NCBI RefSeq assembly: GCF_963966145.1
Contig: NC_091046.1
Coordinates: 33,976,001-34,040,000 of the forward strand
Source of the DNA: Tenebrio molitor
Lineage: Eukaryota; Arthropoda; Insecta; Coleoptera; Tenebrionidae
Direction: 5' to 3'
DNA length: 64,000 nucleotides
Each line of letters begins with the position of its first letter. The first letter of the stretch is position 1. Of this stretch, positions 35,777 to 46,043 are shown piece by piece. The notes under the pieces were generated by a model. The model did not search any database, had not been told where the DNA came from, and saw nothing but the letters and a program-made list of their open reading frames with translations. Made by a program: the position numbers and the translations under genes.

Positions 35777-37030
35777 CCCCTTGGGCACGATACACTTACA
35801 ACGGTATGCCAGCGCGCATCCGAACGTCCTGTCTGACGTCATATGCGAGGCAAGAGCCCATGAGTTCTTTTAACTGGTTATTGCATTGATGGAAAACACC
35901 TACTTCTAATTGATTTAAAATTCTCAAAAAATTCAGGAATGATTATGTATCGCTGTAGAACATTTTGTAAAAATTTCAAATTTTTTACTGAAACAGGTAA
36001 ATATTTCGGTTTAATTCAATAACAGCTATGTAAGTACATTAATTTACACAATTTTTCACTGAAAGTCCTTTCAAACATGTAGGAAAAATTTAGTGTCATT
36101 GAGATCATGAAAACATTACCGGTTTTTGAAATAAATGGAATTTGATGTTAAAGTGCAGAATTCTGCCATGATTTATTATTAAATTGGGCGATCCACAAAA
36201 GAGGTTGATATGGACTGTTTATGGTACCATTTATGTAGTAATATATATATATATGCCCTTTATGGACTTAAGAATTACTAGAAAAGTTCCTAACTGTATT
36301 CGTAGTAAATCTCGGTAATTTTTCGCTGTTAAAATTGGAATAATTCAAAAAGTAATAATTTACTTTTAATAAAATTTAGGTAATTATATTTGTGCTTATT
36401 TTTTTTTTATAATACATAGTTAAATTGGGATATTTTCAATGATGGGGAGTGCTATGGTCACCATGGCAACCGAATTGTTTTGTTTAAATAAATTATTGAA
36501 AAGTTTGCGCTACTTCCATGTTGTGTTTTTGTCGGTTGTTTTACCTGTTAAAATTTTTAATTTGACAATACAAGATACTAATTCAAAATACTGTTAAAAT
36601 TTTGACAATTTTTTATAACGTACATTTTTTTTTTCTAAAAAATAACATCATTTTTCATTAAAATCTTATTTCCTATGTTTAATGTTTTGTTTGTCGGATA
36701 TTCTTTGGCAAAGAATAATTTAAATAGCACCTACCAATACAACATGATACCAAAAAAAAATTCAAAGACAAATAACAACAATAAAAAATTCAAAGTGAGT
36801 CGCGAGGTGAGTCGTTTTTTGTGCCGGTCAGTGTATTTATAATAGTACATACATACAATTTAATATGTATAAAAGTCTATTAATCTTATTTTTACTACCA
36901 ATTTTCATGAAATACAATGATACCAGCCATAAGCTCCTTTATAAGTGCCTCGCACATGACGTCATGCGCAGTGCTGGCCAGTTCTCGCACAGCTACTTGT
37001 CATACCGTTGTAAGTGTATCGTGCCCTTGG
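35777..37030. mobile_element. TIR element (1.25 kb) with CRE-like palindromes in its arms
   Basis: CCCTTGGGCACGATACACTT then ACAACGGTATG is mirrored by CATACCGTTGTAAGTGTATC, then GTGCCCTTGG. Both arms also carry TGACGTCA beside a GCGAGGCA block. It is flanked by a direct repeat of about 40 bp containing AAAAAACCATAGCCAA (35735 and 37031). No transposase is visible. Confidence 0.65.
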
Positions 37031-37330
37031 GTAAAAAACCATAGCCAATTCAACCTTTTATGATACATATTTATTTCGAATTATGTAATTTGTTTTTTTG
37101 CGCGAAGTGCAGTTTGGACCCCGAAGGCGAAGCCCGAGGGTCCCACAAAGCACCGACGGTAACAATTACTATTATTTGCACGATTACGGATAGTACTATC
37201 AAGTAATAGTGCAGTGCTAATCAACATAATTACCGGCGTTTCGCCTCCACATTTTGACTTTGTTGTGTTTTTATATTATGTTCTATGTGAATGTTAAGGA
37301 ACTTCCTCGCGATATGACATGAGTATAATA

Positions 37331-37635
37331 ATATGTTCAGTTTTAAAAAACACAGGTCAATGCATGTATGTAATCACGTAACGAAGGTAACGAAAATAAG
37401 TACTTGACAGTTCAATAAAATGGTCAAGTTGTTTGAAGAAGAAATACACATAATGCAATTATTCTATGCCAATCAGAGCATTAGAAATGTGCGTGACATT
37501 TCCAATGCAACATATGATAGACCAATTTCATCAATCGGTGCAATTTTTAACATTATTTCAAAATCTCAGGTGTTCGGTATAGTTGGTTGCATAGCAACTC
37601 ACAATGCATTGATCTGTGTTTTTTAAAATTGAACA
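37331..37635. mobile_element. Small TIR element with transposase N-terminal relic
   Basis: ATGTTCAGTTTTAAAAAACA then CAGGTCAATGCAT pairs with ATGCATTGATCTGTGTTTTT then TAAAATTGAACAT (one or two mismatches). It is inserted into RLE retrotransposon copy 2. Confidence 0.75.
37420..37563 (+). pseudogene. Transposase N-terminal fragment (DUF4817/HTH type)
   Basis: ATG-initiated frame: MVKLFEEEIHIMQLFYANQS, then IRNVRDISNATYDRPISSIG, then TIR sequence. The block LFYANQS.R.V......YDRPI.SI is typical of the N-terminal helix-turn-helix of insect DUF4817 transposases. The frame then runs out into the right TIR, so only the DNA-binding start is left. Confidence 0.6.
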
Positions 37636-37797
37636 TAGGGAATAAGTATGGACTATGTTCAGAGTTAAAAAAATGTCCCGGTATGTATTATGTGAATTTG
37701 GAACAACTATATCTAAAAGATATGCTTGTTTTTGTTGTTTATTTAAAATAGTAATGTCTGGTCTGTTATGCTTAATATGAATTTCAGTTAAAATATT

Positions 37798-39310
37798 CAA
37801 TTATCCCACCTCCACCCGGCGGCACGGCAATTTTGCCGGAGTAGGTACATACACTATTACGGATATTACTATCAAGTAATAGTGCAGTGCTTATCAACAT
37901 AATTACCGGCGTCTCGCCTCCGCATTATGACTTTGTTGTGTATTATGTTCTGTGTCAATGTTAAGGAACTTCCTCACGATGTGACATGAGTATAATAATA
38001 TACCTTTTTGAATTTCAACTAGCAATGTGTTATCTAAATCCAGAATTTTTAAATTTTTAAAAAGAGATTGCGGTACTATTCCCGTTGCTGAAATTACAAG
38101 TGGTAAAATCGAAATTTTTTCTAAACACCAAAGATTTCTCATAGCAACGGACAGCTCTAAATATTTATTAATTTTTGTGTTATATGTCTGTGTTATATTA
38201 TGTGAATTTGGAACAGCTATATCTAAAAGATATGCTTGCTTTTGTTGTTTATTTAAAATTATAATGTCTGGTCTGTTATGCTTAATATGAATGTCAGTTA
38301 AAATTGTTCTATCAAAATATAACTTGTAACTGTCATTTTCCAAACAACTTTCTGGTGTATAACTATAATGTGGTTGTGTATTCTTTAATAAATTGAATTT
38401 AACAGCTAAATTCATGTGTATAATTTTAGCGAATATATCGTGTCGTTTTTTATATTCGCTTTGAGCCAAAACGGTGCAAGAAGAAATAATGTGTTCAATT
38501 GTTTCCCCTTCAGTTCCGCAAATCCTACATTTATCAATTATCGATTGTAAACCGCATATGTGTTTTTTATAATTTCTTGTATTTATAACACGATCTTGTA
38601 TTGCAAATATAAAACCCTCCGTCTCAGGGTGAATATTTGATTTCTTAAGCCATGCATGAGAGGCCTGAATATTAACTTCTGGTTGTTCCAGTTCTTTAAA
38701 GTATCTCCCATGTAAAGACTTCTGTTTTATATTTGCTATTGTGTCAGGTATATTTGGCTTAACAATGTCTGAAATTATATTATCACTTAAATTTAAAGGT
38801 GTGTAGCCTTTATCGGCTGAAACCAAAGCATTGAAAAAGGTGTTATCACGAGCTCTATTGAGGAAATAATTTTTTAGTGAAGCAATTTGATTTTTTAGCA
38901 GTATTTCTAGATTTGAAAAACCCCTACCACCGTTTTCGCGTGGTAAATTAAATCTTTCAATAGCAGATTTAGGATGGTGTTTACTAAATTTAGTAAAAAG
39001 AACTCTAGTTTTAATGTTTATGTTCTGTAAATTAGTTTTGGACCATTTTATAACACCGAAAGAATAGGTCAGTAATGGAACAGCATATGTATTAACTGCT
39101 TTAATTAAATTATTACCGTTTAATTTTCATTTTAAAATAGATTTAATTCTTAAATAAAATTGCTTTTCTAAATTTTCTTTTATAATTGAGTGTTGAATAT
39201 GATTTGATTGATTAATACCTAAATATTTATAAAATTCTCCTTTATTTAAATTTTTAATGATTTGTATTATTGTATTATCTTTTAAGTAAGTTTCAGTTTT
39301 CATAATAAAC
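37798..39310 (-). mobile_element. RLE-type non-LTR retrotransposon, R4/Dong-like (copy 3, longest)
   Basis: A 5'-truncated element. Sense is the minus strand. The 3' end starts at 37798 with the conserved untranslated region: CGGCAATTTTGCCG at 37825-37838, and ACTATTAC paired with GTAATAGT at 37853-37883. The coding part runs 37903 to about 39300. It includes a reverse-transcriptase thumb segment, a CCHC-type motif and a restriction-like endonuclease. The catalytic RT motifs and everything upstream are missing. Confidence 0.85.
37903..39303 (-). pseudogene. RT thumb / zinc finger / restriction-like endonuclease of R4/Dong-like retrotransposon
   Basis: The frame carries EFYKYLGINQS, then NTYAVPLLTYSFGVIKWSKT, HHPKSAIERFNLPRENGGRG, CRICGTEGETIEHIISSC and RPDIIILNKQQKQAYLLDIA, in that order. 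YKYLGI, IKAVNTYA..LTYSFGV and PKSAIERF are characteristic of the region after the RT palm in R2/R4/Dong elements. C-x2-C-x7-H-x4-C is the CCHC finger. RPD...(12-15)...LLDIAVP is the PD-(D/E)xK-like endonuclease core that nicks the target. One stop codon interrupts the frame near 39143 (after LKSILK), so it is dead. The last 307 codons (37903-38826) are open and begin at an internal Met. Confidence 0.8.
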
Positions 39311-39654
39311 TTAAAGTCGACTTTATCTTAACGTGACTTTAATGGATTGTTGCAACAATATGTTTCTATGGTAAAAGGATGAACTTTAATGTTACAGTAA
39401 CTTTAGGCTGATTATGAAATTGGAGGTTAATCCCATAATGCAAATGTTAACATTATTTTCGGAAATGTTTAGAAAAGAAGTAAATATCATATGCGCTGAG
39501 TATACAAAATTTTACTATACGCTTTAGGTGATTTACTTATGCACCTTATTGATTATTTTTTTCAATAATGCACTCAGTTTGAACAGTAACATTTAAATTT
39601 GTATATTGGCACTTGTCACGCAATAAAATTCGAATTGTAAATACGTTATTTAAA

Positions 39655-39892
39655 ATACCGGGTGATCAAGAAGGACTGTTTAAGTTGGCAGTACAATTAA
39701 GAAAACTTTTTAATTCGGTTATTTATAACACTGCAACTGGATATGTTTTGTTGGTTTATTTGACAAATATCTGATATAGGTATAGCATTAACAACGACAA
39801 GCCACCAACAACCGGAAGTTACTCCTGTTATACGATTTAAAATACGATCCAGTGTTACCAACTTAAACAGTCCTTCTTGATCACCCCGTATT
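39655..39892. mobile_element. MITE, GGTGATCAAGAAGGACTG family
   Basis: ATACCGGGTGATCAAGAAGG then ACTGTTTAAGTTGG is mirrored by CCAACTTAAACAGTCCTTCT, then TGATCACCCCGTAT. The right half, with CAACAACCGGAAGTTACTCC, recurs at 61200-61306. It is related in its ends to the GTGATCAAGAATGA family. Confidence 0.8.
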
Positions 39893-40277
39893 ATCTCTAG
39901 ATATTTGCTCTTATTCGTGTGGAGATTGTAATTACGTTTGTACAATCTCTCTCCCGTTTTTCTTTTGTGCTATATGTTATATTTATTGTAAATGAAATGC
40001 CACTGACCGTGACAATTTGTTCACTGCTGTTCCTGAAATGGTGTTTAGAGGTTCCCAACCACACGACTTTGTGTTGAATACAGTTGAAATTGTTTGTTCA
40101 GATATCGTAGTTGAACTGTTGAGGACAAAGAAATTCAAATCTACTTTTGTAAACGGAATACAAATATTATACAGGATGATTTTTAGAAGTCCCAAAACCC
40201 TGTAGCACCTTTATTTATTGTCCAATTTCATAAATAAAGTATTAAATAACATGGCTTCTAAAAGACTATAAATTATA

Positions 40278-40637
40278 TACAGGGTTATTCTAAATGATTG
40301 CCTATTGATTGCCTATGTTATTACATGTTTGCCGCTTTCATGTGAACTGTCATTTTGTCGCTGTCACTGTCATTTTTTAGGTGAAAAGTGGGGTGATAAG
40401 GTTTTTATTTATTTTTGTTAAATTAACGATTGAATCCAGAAATATTGAGTTGTTTTGCAATCAATTTTAAAGATATTGAGTTGTTTTGCACCCAATTTAA
40501 CTCCCGTGTGTGAACGGTGTGTAGGTACTCACTTATTCACATCATTTTGATGTATTTTTTATGTGGAGCGGCAACCATAAATTTTACATTCAGTTTTCCC
40601 GCCTACTTCGACTACAATCATTTAGAATAACCCTGTA
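40278..40637. mobile_element. MITE, TACAGGGTTATTCTAAATGA family (copy 1)
   Basis: Left TACAGGGTTATTCTAAATGA then TTG pairs with right CAATCATTTAGAATAACCCT then GTA. Inside are TTGCCGCTTTCA, GTCATTTTTTAGGTGAAAAG and GGAGCGGCAACCATAAATTT. Other copies are at 48443-48557 (half) and 61494-61910. Confidence 0.85.
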
Positions 40638-40851
40638 CATCAGTTGAATGACCAGAGTACCTAACAAAAATCTGCAAATAGCGTACCTATTACCTACTCT
40701 AATATATTTTTGCAATAAATGGCATTTAGAACAACACTATTTTGTCAACCTTACCCATACTAACATCGACCGTAATAGGGTACACGTTAATTGCCCTGTT
40801 TTGCAATAAGTCTCTAATATTTTTCTAAACATTGCTGTATAAAATAATTAT

Positions 40852-40975
40852 TTACGTGACAAGTCCGGAAAGTTAGATTTTACTGGATGAGTAAGCAAAT
40901 ACCAGGACGAGTCGTAGACGAGTCCTGGTAGCTTACGAGGCCAGTAAAAGCACTTTCTGGACGTGGTGCGTACAA
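40852..40975. repeat. Palindromic hairpin element (GAGTCGTAGACGAG core)
   Basis: The arms CAAGTCCGGAAAGTTAGATT then TTACTGG pair with CCAGTAAAAGCACTTTCTGG, then ACG. The inner stem ACCAGGAC and GTCCTGGT surrounds GAGTCGTAGACGA. The nested stems make it one of the clearest cases of the core design. Confidence 0.75.
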
Positions 40976-41104
40976 CTTTTTTTTTGCAATCGTGAATTTT
41001 TCACTTTTATCTAAAGAATGTATCGTTAAAACTGCGGTGGCTTTGAAGTAATAATATTGCCCGTGTGTTACCTTAGCAACCAGTCAACAAACATTTTTCA
41101 ATTT

Positions 41105-41900
41105 GTAAAAACGAATCTACGACATTTGAGCGCGCGACAAATGAGCGCGCGACAAAAGAGAGCCGCAATATGAGCGCAGCGACAAAAGAGTGCAGCGACA
41201 AAAGAGCGCCACGACAAAAGAGCGCCGCGACAAAATAGCGTGAGACAAATAAACACTGTGACAAGACAGGATTTTGAAAAAGCAGCAGTCAATGTATTTA
41301 CGGAGGAATTTCCAAATTCGAGGTTGCAAGGTTGCTTTTTCCATTTTTCGCAGGCAATTTATCGGCATGTCCAATCTGCAGGACTCCAAGCATCTTATGC
41401 TGCAAATCCTGAATTTGCACTCATGTCACCTGCCAGCATTGACATTTGTGCCAATACAAAATGTACAGGATTATTTGGTAATTGTTCACTTTAACTACTT
41501 CTGGAATTTTCGCGTTTTTTCTGGCTAGACAGCCTCAGGGCGTCCTCCTAGATCGTGTCCCACCATTCAAACCTTGTGCAAATGCCTTTTTTTTCTCTCT
41601 TGTTGTGTTTCAAGGTCGCGTCAAGGTCGCGCCAAGTCTTAGTATAACTAAAGGGTAAGGAAAATTTTCATTTGCACAAGGTTTGACTTCTTCAAAACCT
41701 TCAATATGGAAATTAATTATTGCCTTAAGAAAGGCAAAGGCAAAGGCAACCTGTATTTACCTTCTTTTGTGGTCACGCTCTTTTGTCGCCGCGCTCTTAT
41801 GTCGTCGCGCTCTTATGTCGCCGCGCTCTTATGTCGCCGCGCTCTTATGTCGCACGCTCTTTTGTCGCGCGCTCTTTTTGCGGCGCGCTTTTGTCGCGAT
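41105..41900. mobile_element. Mutator-like element with TIRs made of short subrepeats
   Basis: The left end (41125-41250) has about seven copies of a 15-17-bp unit of the type GAGCGC.GCGACAAAA. The right end (41775-41897) has about seven inverted copies (TTTTGTCG..GCGCTC). Between them lies a MULE transposase fragment (41255-41480). Long TIRs with internal repeats and a MULE-domain relic point to the Mutator superfamily. Target duplications were not found. Confidence 0.75.
41255..41485 (+). pseudogene. MULE transposase domain fragment
   Basis: The plus-strand frame reads RQDFEKAAVNVFTEEFPN, then LQGCFFHFSQAIYRHVQSAG and LQASYAANPEFALMS. The pattern TDFE.A......FP.....GC.FHF.QA..R.....GL...Y is the second half of the MULE transposase domain: a D in DFE, then the CxxH-type GCFFH. 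There is no upstream D-containing block and no C-terminal half. It encodes no working enzyme. Confidence 0.75.
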
Positions 41901-41953
41901 ACCTGTAAAAACAACGTTCGTGTTTGCAATTTTTCGTGAATTTCGGATTGAAA

Positions 41954-42370
41954 ATGAGTGATGATAGTAATTTTGACTGTGAAAATAAGATTAACGAGGC
42001 CGCTAGAGCGTATTGTGACAATTTGCTACCTTCTGTGTCGCGGAAAAGGTATGAAAAAGATTTCCGGGAATTTGAAGCACGGTGTAACAGGAAAAAAGTG
42101 AAACAGATAACTGAAGAAGTAGTGCTAGTGTACATCGGAGGGTGGAAGTCTACATCAGTGGCGGAGGGATACATAGAAAATTCCATTCAGAATAAAATTA
42201 ACATCGCGAAAAAAATACAGAACCAGGAAGAGAATACTACTACGTCCGGAAGCAGGAAACTCGTTCACCTAGAAGAAGCGACTCATGTAATTAATGTTGA
42301 AAATAATGTAATACCTAAATGTTCACTGATAACGGCATATAATTGTACACTTAATGTATATCATAAATAA
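41954..42370 (+). pseudogene. Internally deleted Crypton-like tyrosine recombinase (138-codon ORF)
   Basis: The ATG-initiated frame is open for 138 codons. Residues about 10-60 (ARAYCDNLLPSVSRKRYEKD, then FEARCNRKKVKQITEEVVLV) match the N-terminal SAM-like DNA-binding domain of insect Crypton-type recombinases. Residues about 62-85 (GGWKSTSVAEGYIENS) match the very end of the catalytic domain, including the nucleophilic Tyr in EGYIENS. The Arg, Lys and HxxR parts of the active site are all missing. The two ends are fused in frame at VYI/GGWKS. The deletion would remove roughly 150-200 residues, judged from family length. It cannot recombine DNA but could still make a DNA-binding protein. It starts about 55 bp after the MULE right end. 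Confidence 0.7.
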
Positions 42371-42404
42371 ATCTAAAACTCCAAGTTCAATTTCTTGTTC
42401 TACA

Positions 42405-42450
42405 GGACTAGTCCGGTAAAAACACACCCAGTGGACTAGTCCGGTAAAAT
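42405..42450. repeat. Direct repeat of a palindromic 17-mer
   Basis: GGACTAGTCCGGTAAAA occurs at 42405 and again at 42433. GGACTAGTCC is a perfect palindrome. It lies just after the recombinase relic and may mark a Crypton end (inference). Confidence 0.5.
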
Positions 42451-43741
42451 GGAGCTTTCCAGGTGGAAAATTATTAAAGTAAAGTGTTCATTACAGTACG
42501 ATTGCAAAAAAATATATTTTTTTGAATAGTAGAAGTAGAAGTAATAATTTTCAACATACCTAATACTTGAGGGAAACATTCTAATGAGAAAACAACTAAA
42601 ATCTAAAGCTGGAGCAGTTGTTGCGCAAGTAATCTGACAAGTGGTTAGACTAAAAAATTGCATTTGTCATAACTCATAACATTGAGTAAAAATGGACATT
42701 TTTGGTTAAATGACCGACATGCTAGAAGCTTATTTTGAGAGTGGTAAGAATACACAGGCAGCTATTCGCCTTGTTGTTGTTCTGTTGTTTTTTTAATTTA
42801 ATACATATATACAATAATTTTCTAAATAACTTTATTTTGGCTCTCTTTGCGAACGGTTTCTCATGGACGTTGGCCCCGCGTATACCAGTGAGGCGCTTCG
42901 TAAAAACGAAAAGCCCTAACTAGGGCTATGTGGCCCACTGTAAGCAAGCTCTCTTACAAATTCGCAAATAATTGGGCACAGTGTATATACTTTTTGCTGA
43001 AAAATAAGCACCATGCGTGAACTCAAATTTATTCAACTTTATTTGCGTACAACCTAGAGAATTATTTGTAGATTGGGACCATCCGTTATTTTATGTATTC
43101 TCGTATCGTCGCCGTCGGTGTATTCACTTAAAATCCGCTTAATTGGAATGTAGACAAAACCATTTAATAGCAATGAACAAAACTCCTTTAGTTGACAGTG
43201 ACATTTGAAGCCACTTGATTTTTTGCTACAATGTATCGTTACGTTACGAATAGTCGGATTTTTTTCTAAAATTAAAAAAATTAAAGTAAAAAATAATTAT
43301 TATACAGCAAGATTTAAAAAAATAATGTATGTATTTAAAAATAAATTAAAAAAAACATATCACAATTTAAAATAAGAAAATTAAACATCACCTCACTTAC
43401 ATTACTTCTTAAAAAAAAAAATGTATGTCATTTTACGGTCTCAGACACCCTTTCATTTGATATATCATTATTGAAATTAGACAAGAAATAAAGTTGTTAG
43501 ATCATTTTGGAATTTTTAAAGATCACCTGTATATACAATTGTGGATCTGATGCCTTAAAAACCCGTGTGTAGTTAATCTAAAAGTTTGGTAGGCGTTTGG
43601 AGTAACGTTATAAATGCTAACGTTGAGTAAAAAAAAATAAAGCAGTCTCAGGCCTGATAATGTGATTGTTGCAGTAACTATCTATACAAGATGAATCAAC
43701 TGAAAACGTGAATCTACGATTGAATAATGTATTTTACAATA

Positions 43742-43877
43742 TTAAGGCCCGGTTTATTCACCTTCAAGTAAATTTATCTGGCCAGTAGTTGCTATGATTT
43801 AGAGTCTGCTATTGGTAGATCCATGGTAATTACCGTTCAAATAAAGTTACTTGAAGGTGAATAAACCGGGCCTTAGT
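43742..43877. mobile_element. MITE with perfect TIRs (AAGGCCCGGTTTATTCACC)
   Basis: TTAAGGCCCGGTTTATTCAC then CTTCAAGTAA and TTACTTGAAGGTGAATAAAC then CGGGCCTTA are perfect inverted repeats of about 29 bp in a 130-bp element. A TTA-type target is possible, as for the MITE at 2651. Confidence 0.85.
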
Positions 43878-44227
43878 AAATTATGAAAATATGCAAAAAG
43901 AATGTCTTGCAAGGAGTAACGGTACGTTTTTAGTTTAGTGATACATTATATTTCCTTATCTAATTTAAAAATTTACAGAATGTAAATTACGGCGCTGTTC
44001 AGCCTACGCTTGATAAACAAATAAATATTTCATTTCTAAGACTAGAACTAGTTATGGTTAGTTACCTTGCTATTATCGAGATAATTCTTGAAACTTATTA
44101 TATGAATTACTGACAACGACCTATTCACATTCTAGTTCTAGTTATTTTAAATTAGAGATTAAGAGTAAGAACGAGACCACAATTTCGACATGTACATATT
44201 CCCGTATACATTCTTTGCCACTTTGAT

Positions 44228-44532
44228 AGATTATAATAGTAGTTTATTTGACGAGTTCTTGTGTAAATTGGGGTTTTTTCTCACGAGTAGGCCAGTTTAC
44301 AACGCGAGTGAAAAGAACGTTTTAAAGGCCCACGAGTGCCAAAAAAGCCCAATTGACACAAGAATGAGTTGAATACAACGTTTTTTTGTTCGACAAGCCC
44401 CTTAAAGGCTCCAAATTGCTTAAAATCTTTGAAATTAGCTTGACGTTTCATTTTGACAAGTGGTGACATTTATCAAAATCCGTTCACATAGGAGAAAATT
44501 CTCAAATTCCTGACAGTGTCGAACAAAAAAAC
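44228..44532. repeat. TTCGACACTGTCAGAATTTG repeat (copy 3, reversed, with full hairpin)
   Basis: It begins ATAATAGTAGTTTATTTGAC, then GAGTTCTTGTGTAAATTGGG. A first palindrome pairs this with CCCAATTGACACAAGAATGA around ACGCGAGTG..CACGAGTG. The rest follows copy 2 to GACAGTGTCGAACAAAAA. Confidence 0.7.
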
Positions 44533-44609
44533 AAATCTTCAGACGAGACTGTATAACTGCAAATCTTTTTTTCGAAATCTTTCCAAGCAAATATCATTTA
44601 TTTAACAAT

Positions 44610-44903
44610 CTACTACCTACTTATTAATATAAAAATTTAAAACACTGTTATTTGCATTAATTGAAACTCCAGATCCGGAATATTAAAAAAATAGGGGAGT
44701 AAAATAATTATAAAGAAATTTAAAATTGAGATTCATTTTCATAAGCGATGTTGGAAAAAATAGTATACACAATTCGTGATCAAAGTGCGATTTTTCAACT
44801 CGCAATACTGTCCTCACTCGCTGGCGCTCGAGGGTATATCATGTTATTTTGCTCGTTGAAAAATCAGGCACTTTCATCACTTATAGTGTAATATACTATT
44901 GTC
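44610..44903. repeat. Interspersed repeat ending in a hairpin (CTCGCTGGCGCTCGAG core), copy 1
   Basis: A 145-bp leader (CTACTACCTACTTATTAATA, CTCCAGATCCGGAATATT) is followed by a hairpin. GTGATCAAAGTGCGATTTTT then CAACTCG pairs with CTCGTTGAAAAATCAGGCAC, then TTTCATCAC, around CTCACTCGCTGGCGCTCGAG. It ends GTAATATACTATT. The same order is found at 57598-57876 with high identity. Confidence 0.75.
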
Positions 44904-45341
44904 GATTTGTATTTCTATCTTGTCTCTATTGTCATATTTTTGCATAGATGACACTGTTCCATTCCATTCATTGGCGGCGCAAAGAGAAGTAACACAAAGA
45001 TTTTAAATTTCATATTTTTAAAAGGATTTTTTTAATTGTACGCTACGCATTTTTCGGGGATATGCCAGAGAAGATCACGCAATCACCTCACCATGGAAGG
45101 GCGACACCCGGTGGAGGAATCTCAAGTGGTCGGAGTCTGGGACTGACGATAACGAATCTGGAGATTAGAGAGAACTATTGACGAGAGCGTGTGTTAGCTG
45201 TATTTGTCTGATTGTCTCGTATTTACGAATACATACTTTATTTAACTGTTGTTAATTATTATCCGTACATATTCGTACAAGTCAGGAGTGGGATATTACA
45301 GTGTTTAGTGGCACTAAGTGTTGCCGAAAAAAAGTTAACAA

Positions 45342-45974
45342 TGGTGAAAACAAAGCTTGCAGGTTCATCGAAAACAAAGAGATCACGGCATAAACCGAAA
45401 CGAAGATCACGTCAACGCAGCAGTTCGTCGTCTTTTTCGACTTCAACGACGTCTGTAACTTCTTCGGCTACATCGTCTCCTTTGACGAAAGCTTGAAACG
45501 ACAACTAAAGCGATTTCGTTGCACAATTCCGTAAGTCCGTTCCTTTTTCTAAATTGTTAAAAGAAGCCGCCAATTACGAGACCACAGAGGGGCAAACCCT
45601 GGTCTTTTGTCATCTTTACAGGATAGCCGAGTCTCAGAAAATTATTTTACGAGATATAATCACCGAATTATTAGATAAGTATCAAGTATTTGTTCGTCCC
45701 GGTGGATGTGTTTATGAAATTTTGTATAATTGAACCTGTTCGTAACCTCAGTACCAAGCATATTCTTAAAACTCTGCTCAATGTCGTATTCTCCCCCGTC
45801 AAGCAAACTCATAGTGCCTTAAACACTACCCACGATAAAGATATCGGTACGACACAAACTGAAGCTTTCTTGGCCCATAAGTCTAAGTCACTAGCGGAAG
45901 CTTGGCTTCTGAACACTCTTCGAATAGAAGTTGAAATCTTACGACACGGACGTACGAGGCAGCTCAGACAGTAG
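45342..45974 (+). pseudogene. Decayed gag-like frame of the outer element
   Basis: The frame from MVKTKLAGSSKTKRSRHK has a strongly basic Arg/Ser-rich run (KPKRRSRQRSSSSSFSTS), then a stop at 45494-45496. Open pieces continue in the same frame: FRKSVPFSKLLKEAANYE, then TLVFCHLYRIAESQKIILRD. Several stops follow. The basic tract recalls a nucleocapsid-like or nucleic-acid-binding segment. No protease or RT motif follows. No specific family was recognised. Confidence 0.35.
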
Positions 45975-46043
45975 TCGCAGCTAACCACACCAAACGATGG
46001 ATAACGATCCAAAATGACGAAAGGTAAAGCTGCCTGACATCTT

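Larger units (their letters stand above)
37140..37797 (-). mobile_element. 3' fragment of RLE-type retrotransposon (copy 2), interrupted
   Basis: The 3' end (ACTATCAAGTAATAGTGCAG and onward, 37194-37330) and a coding piece (37685-37795) match the neighbouring copy 3. Between them lies a TIR element (37331-37635), and about 190 bp of the retrotransposon is missing. It sits head-to-tail with copy 3 at 37798. Confidence 0.7.

Noticed and set aside
36241..36256. AT dinucleotide run
   Set aside because: It is an ordinary short microsatellite with no further structure.
38027..38290. 87-codon plus-strand frame (also 50674-50937)
   Set aside because: It is antisense to the RLE endonuclease region. 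It recurs only because the retrotransposon recurs.
41105..41250. CRISPR-like array of short repeats
   Set aside because: The units are nearly contiguous without unique spacers and are mirrored at 41775-41897. They are TIR subrepeats of a Mutator-like element in a eukaryotic genome.
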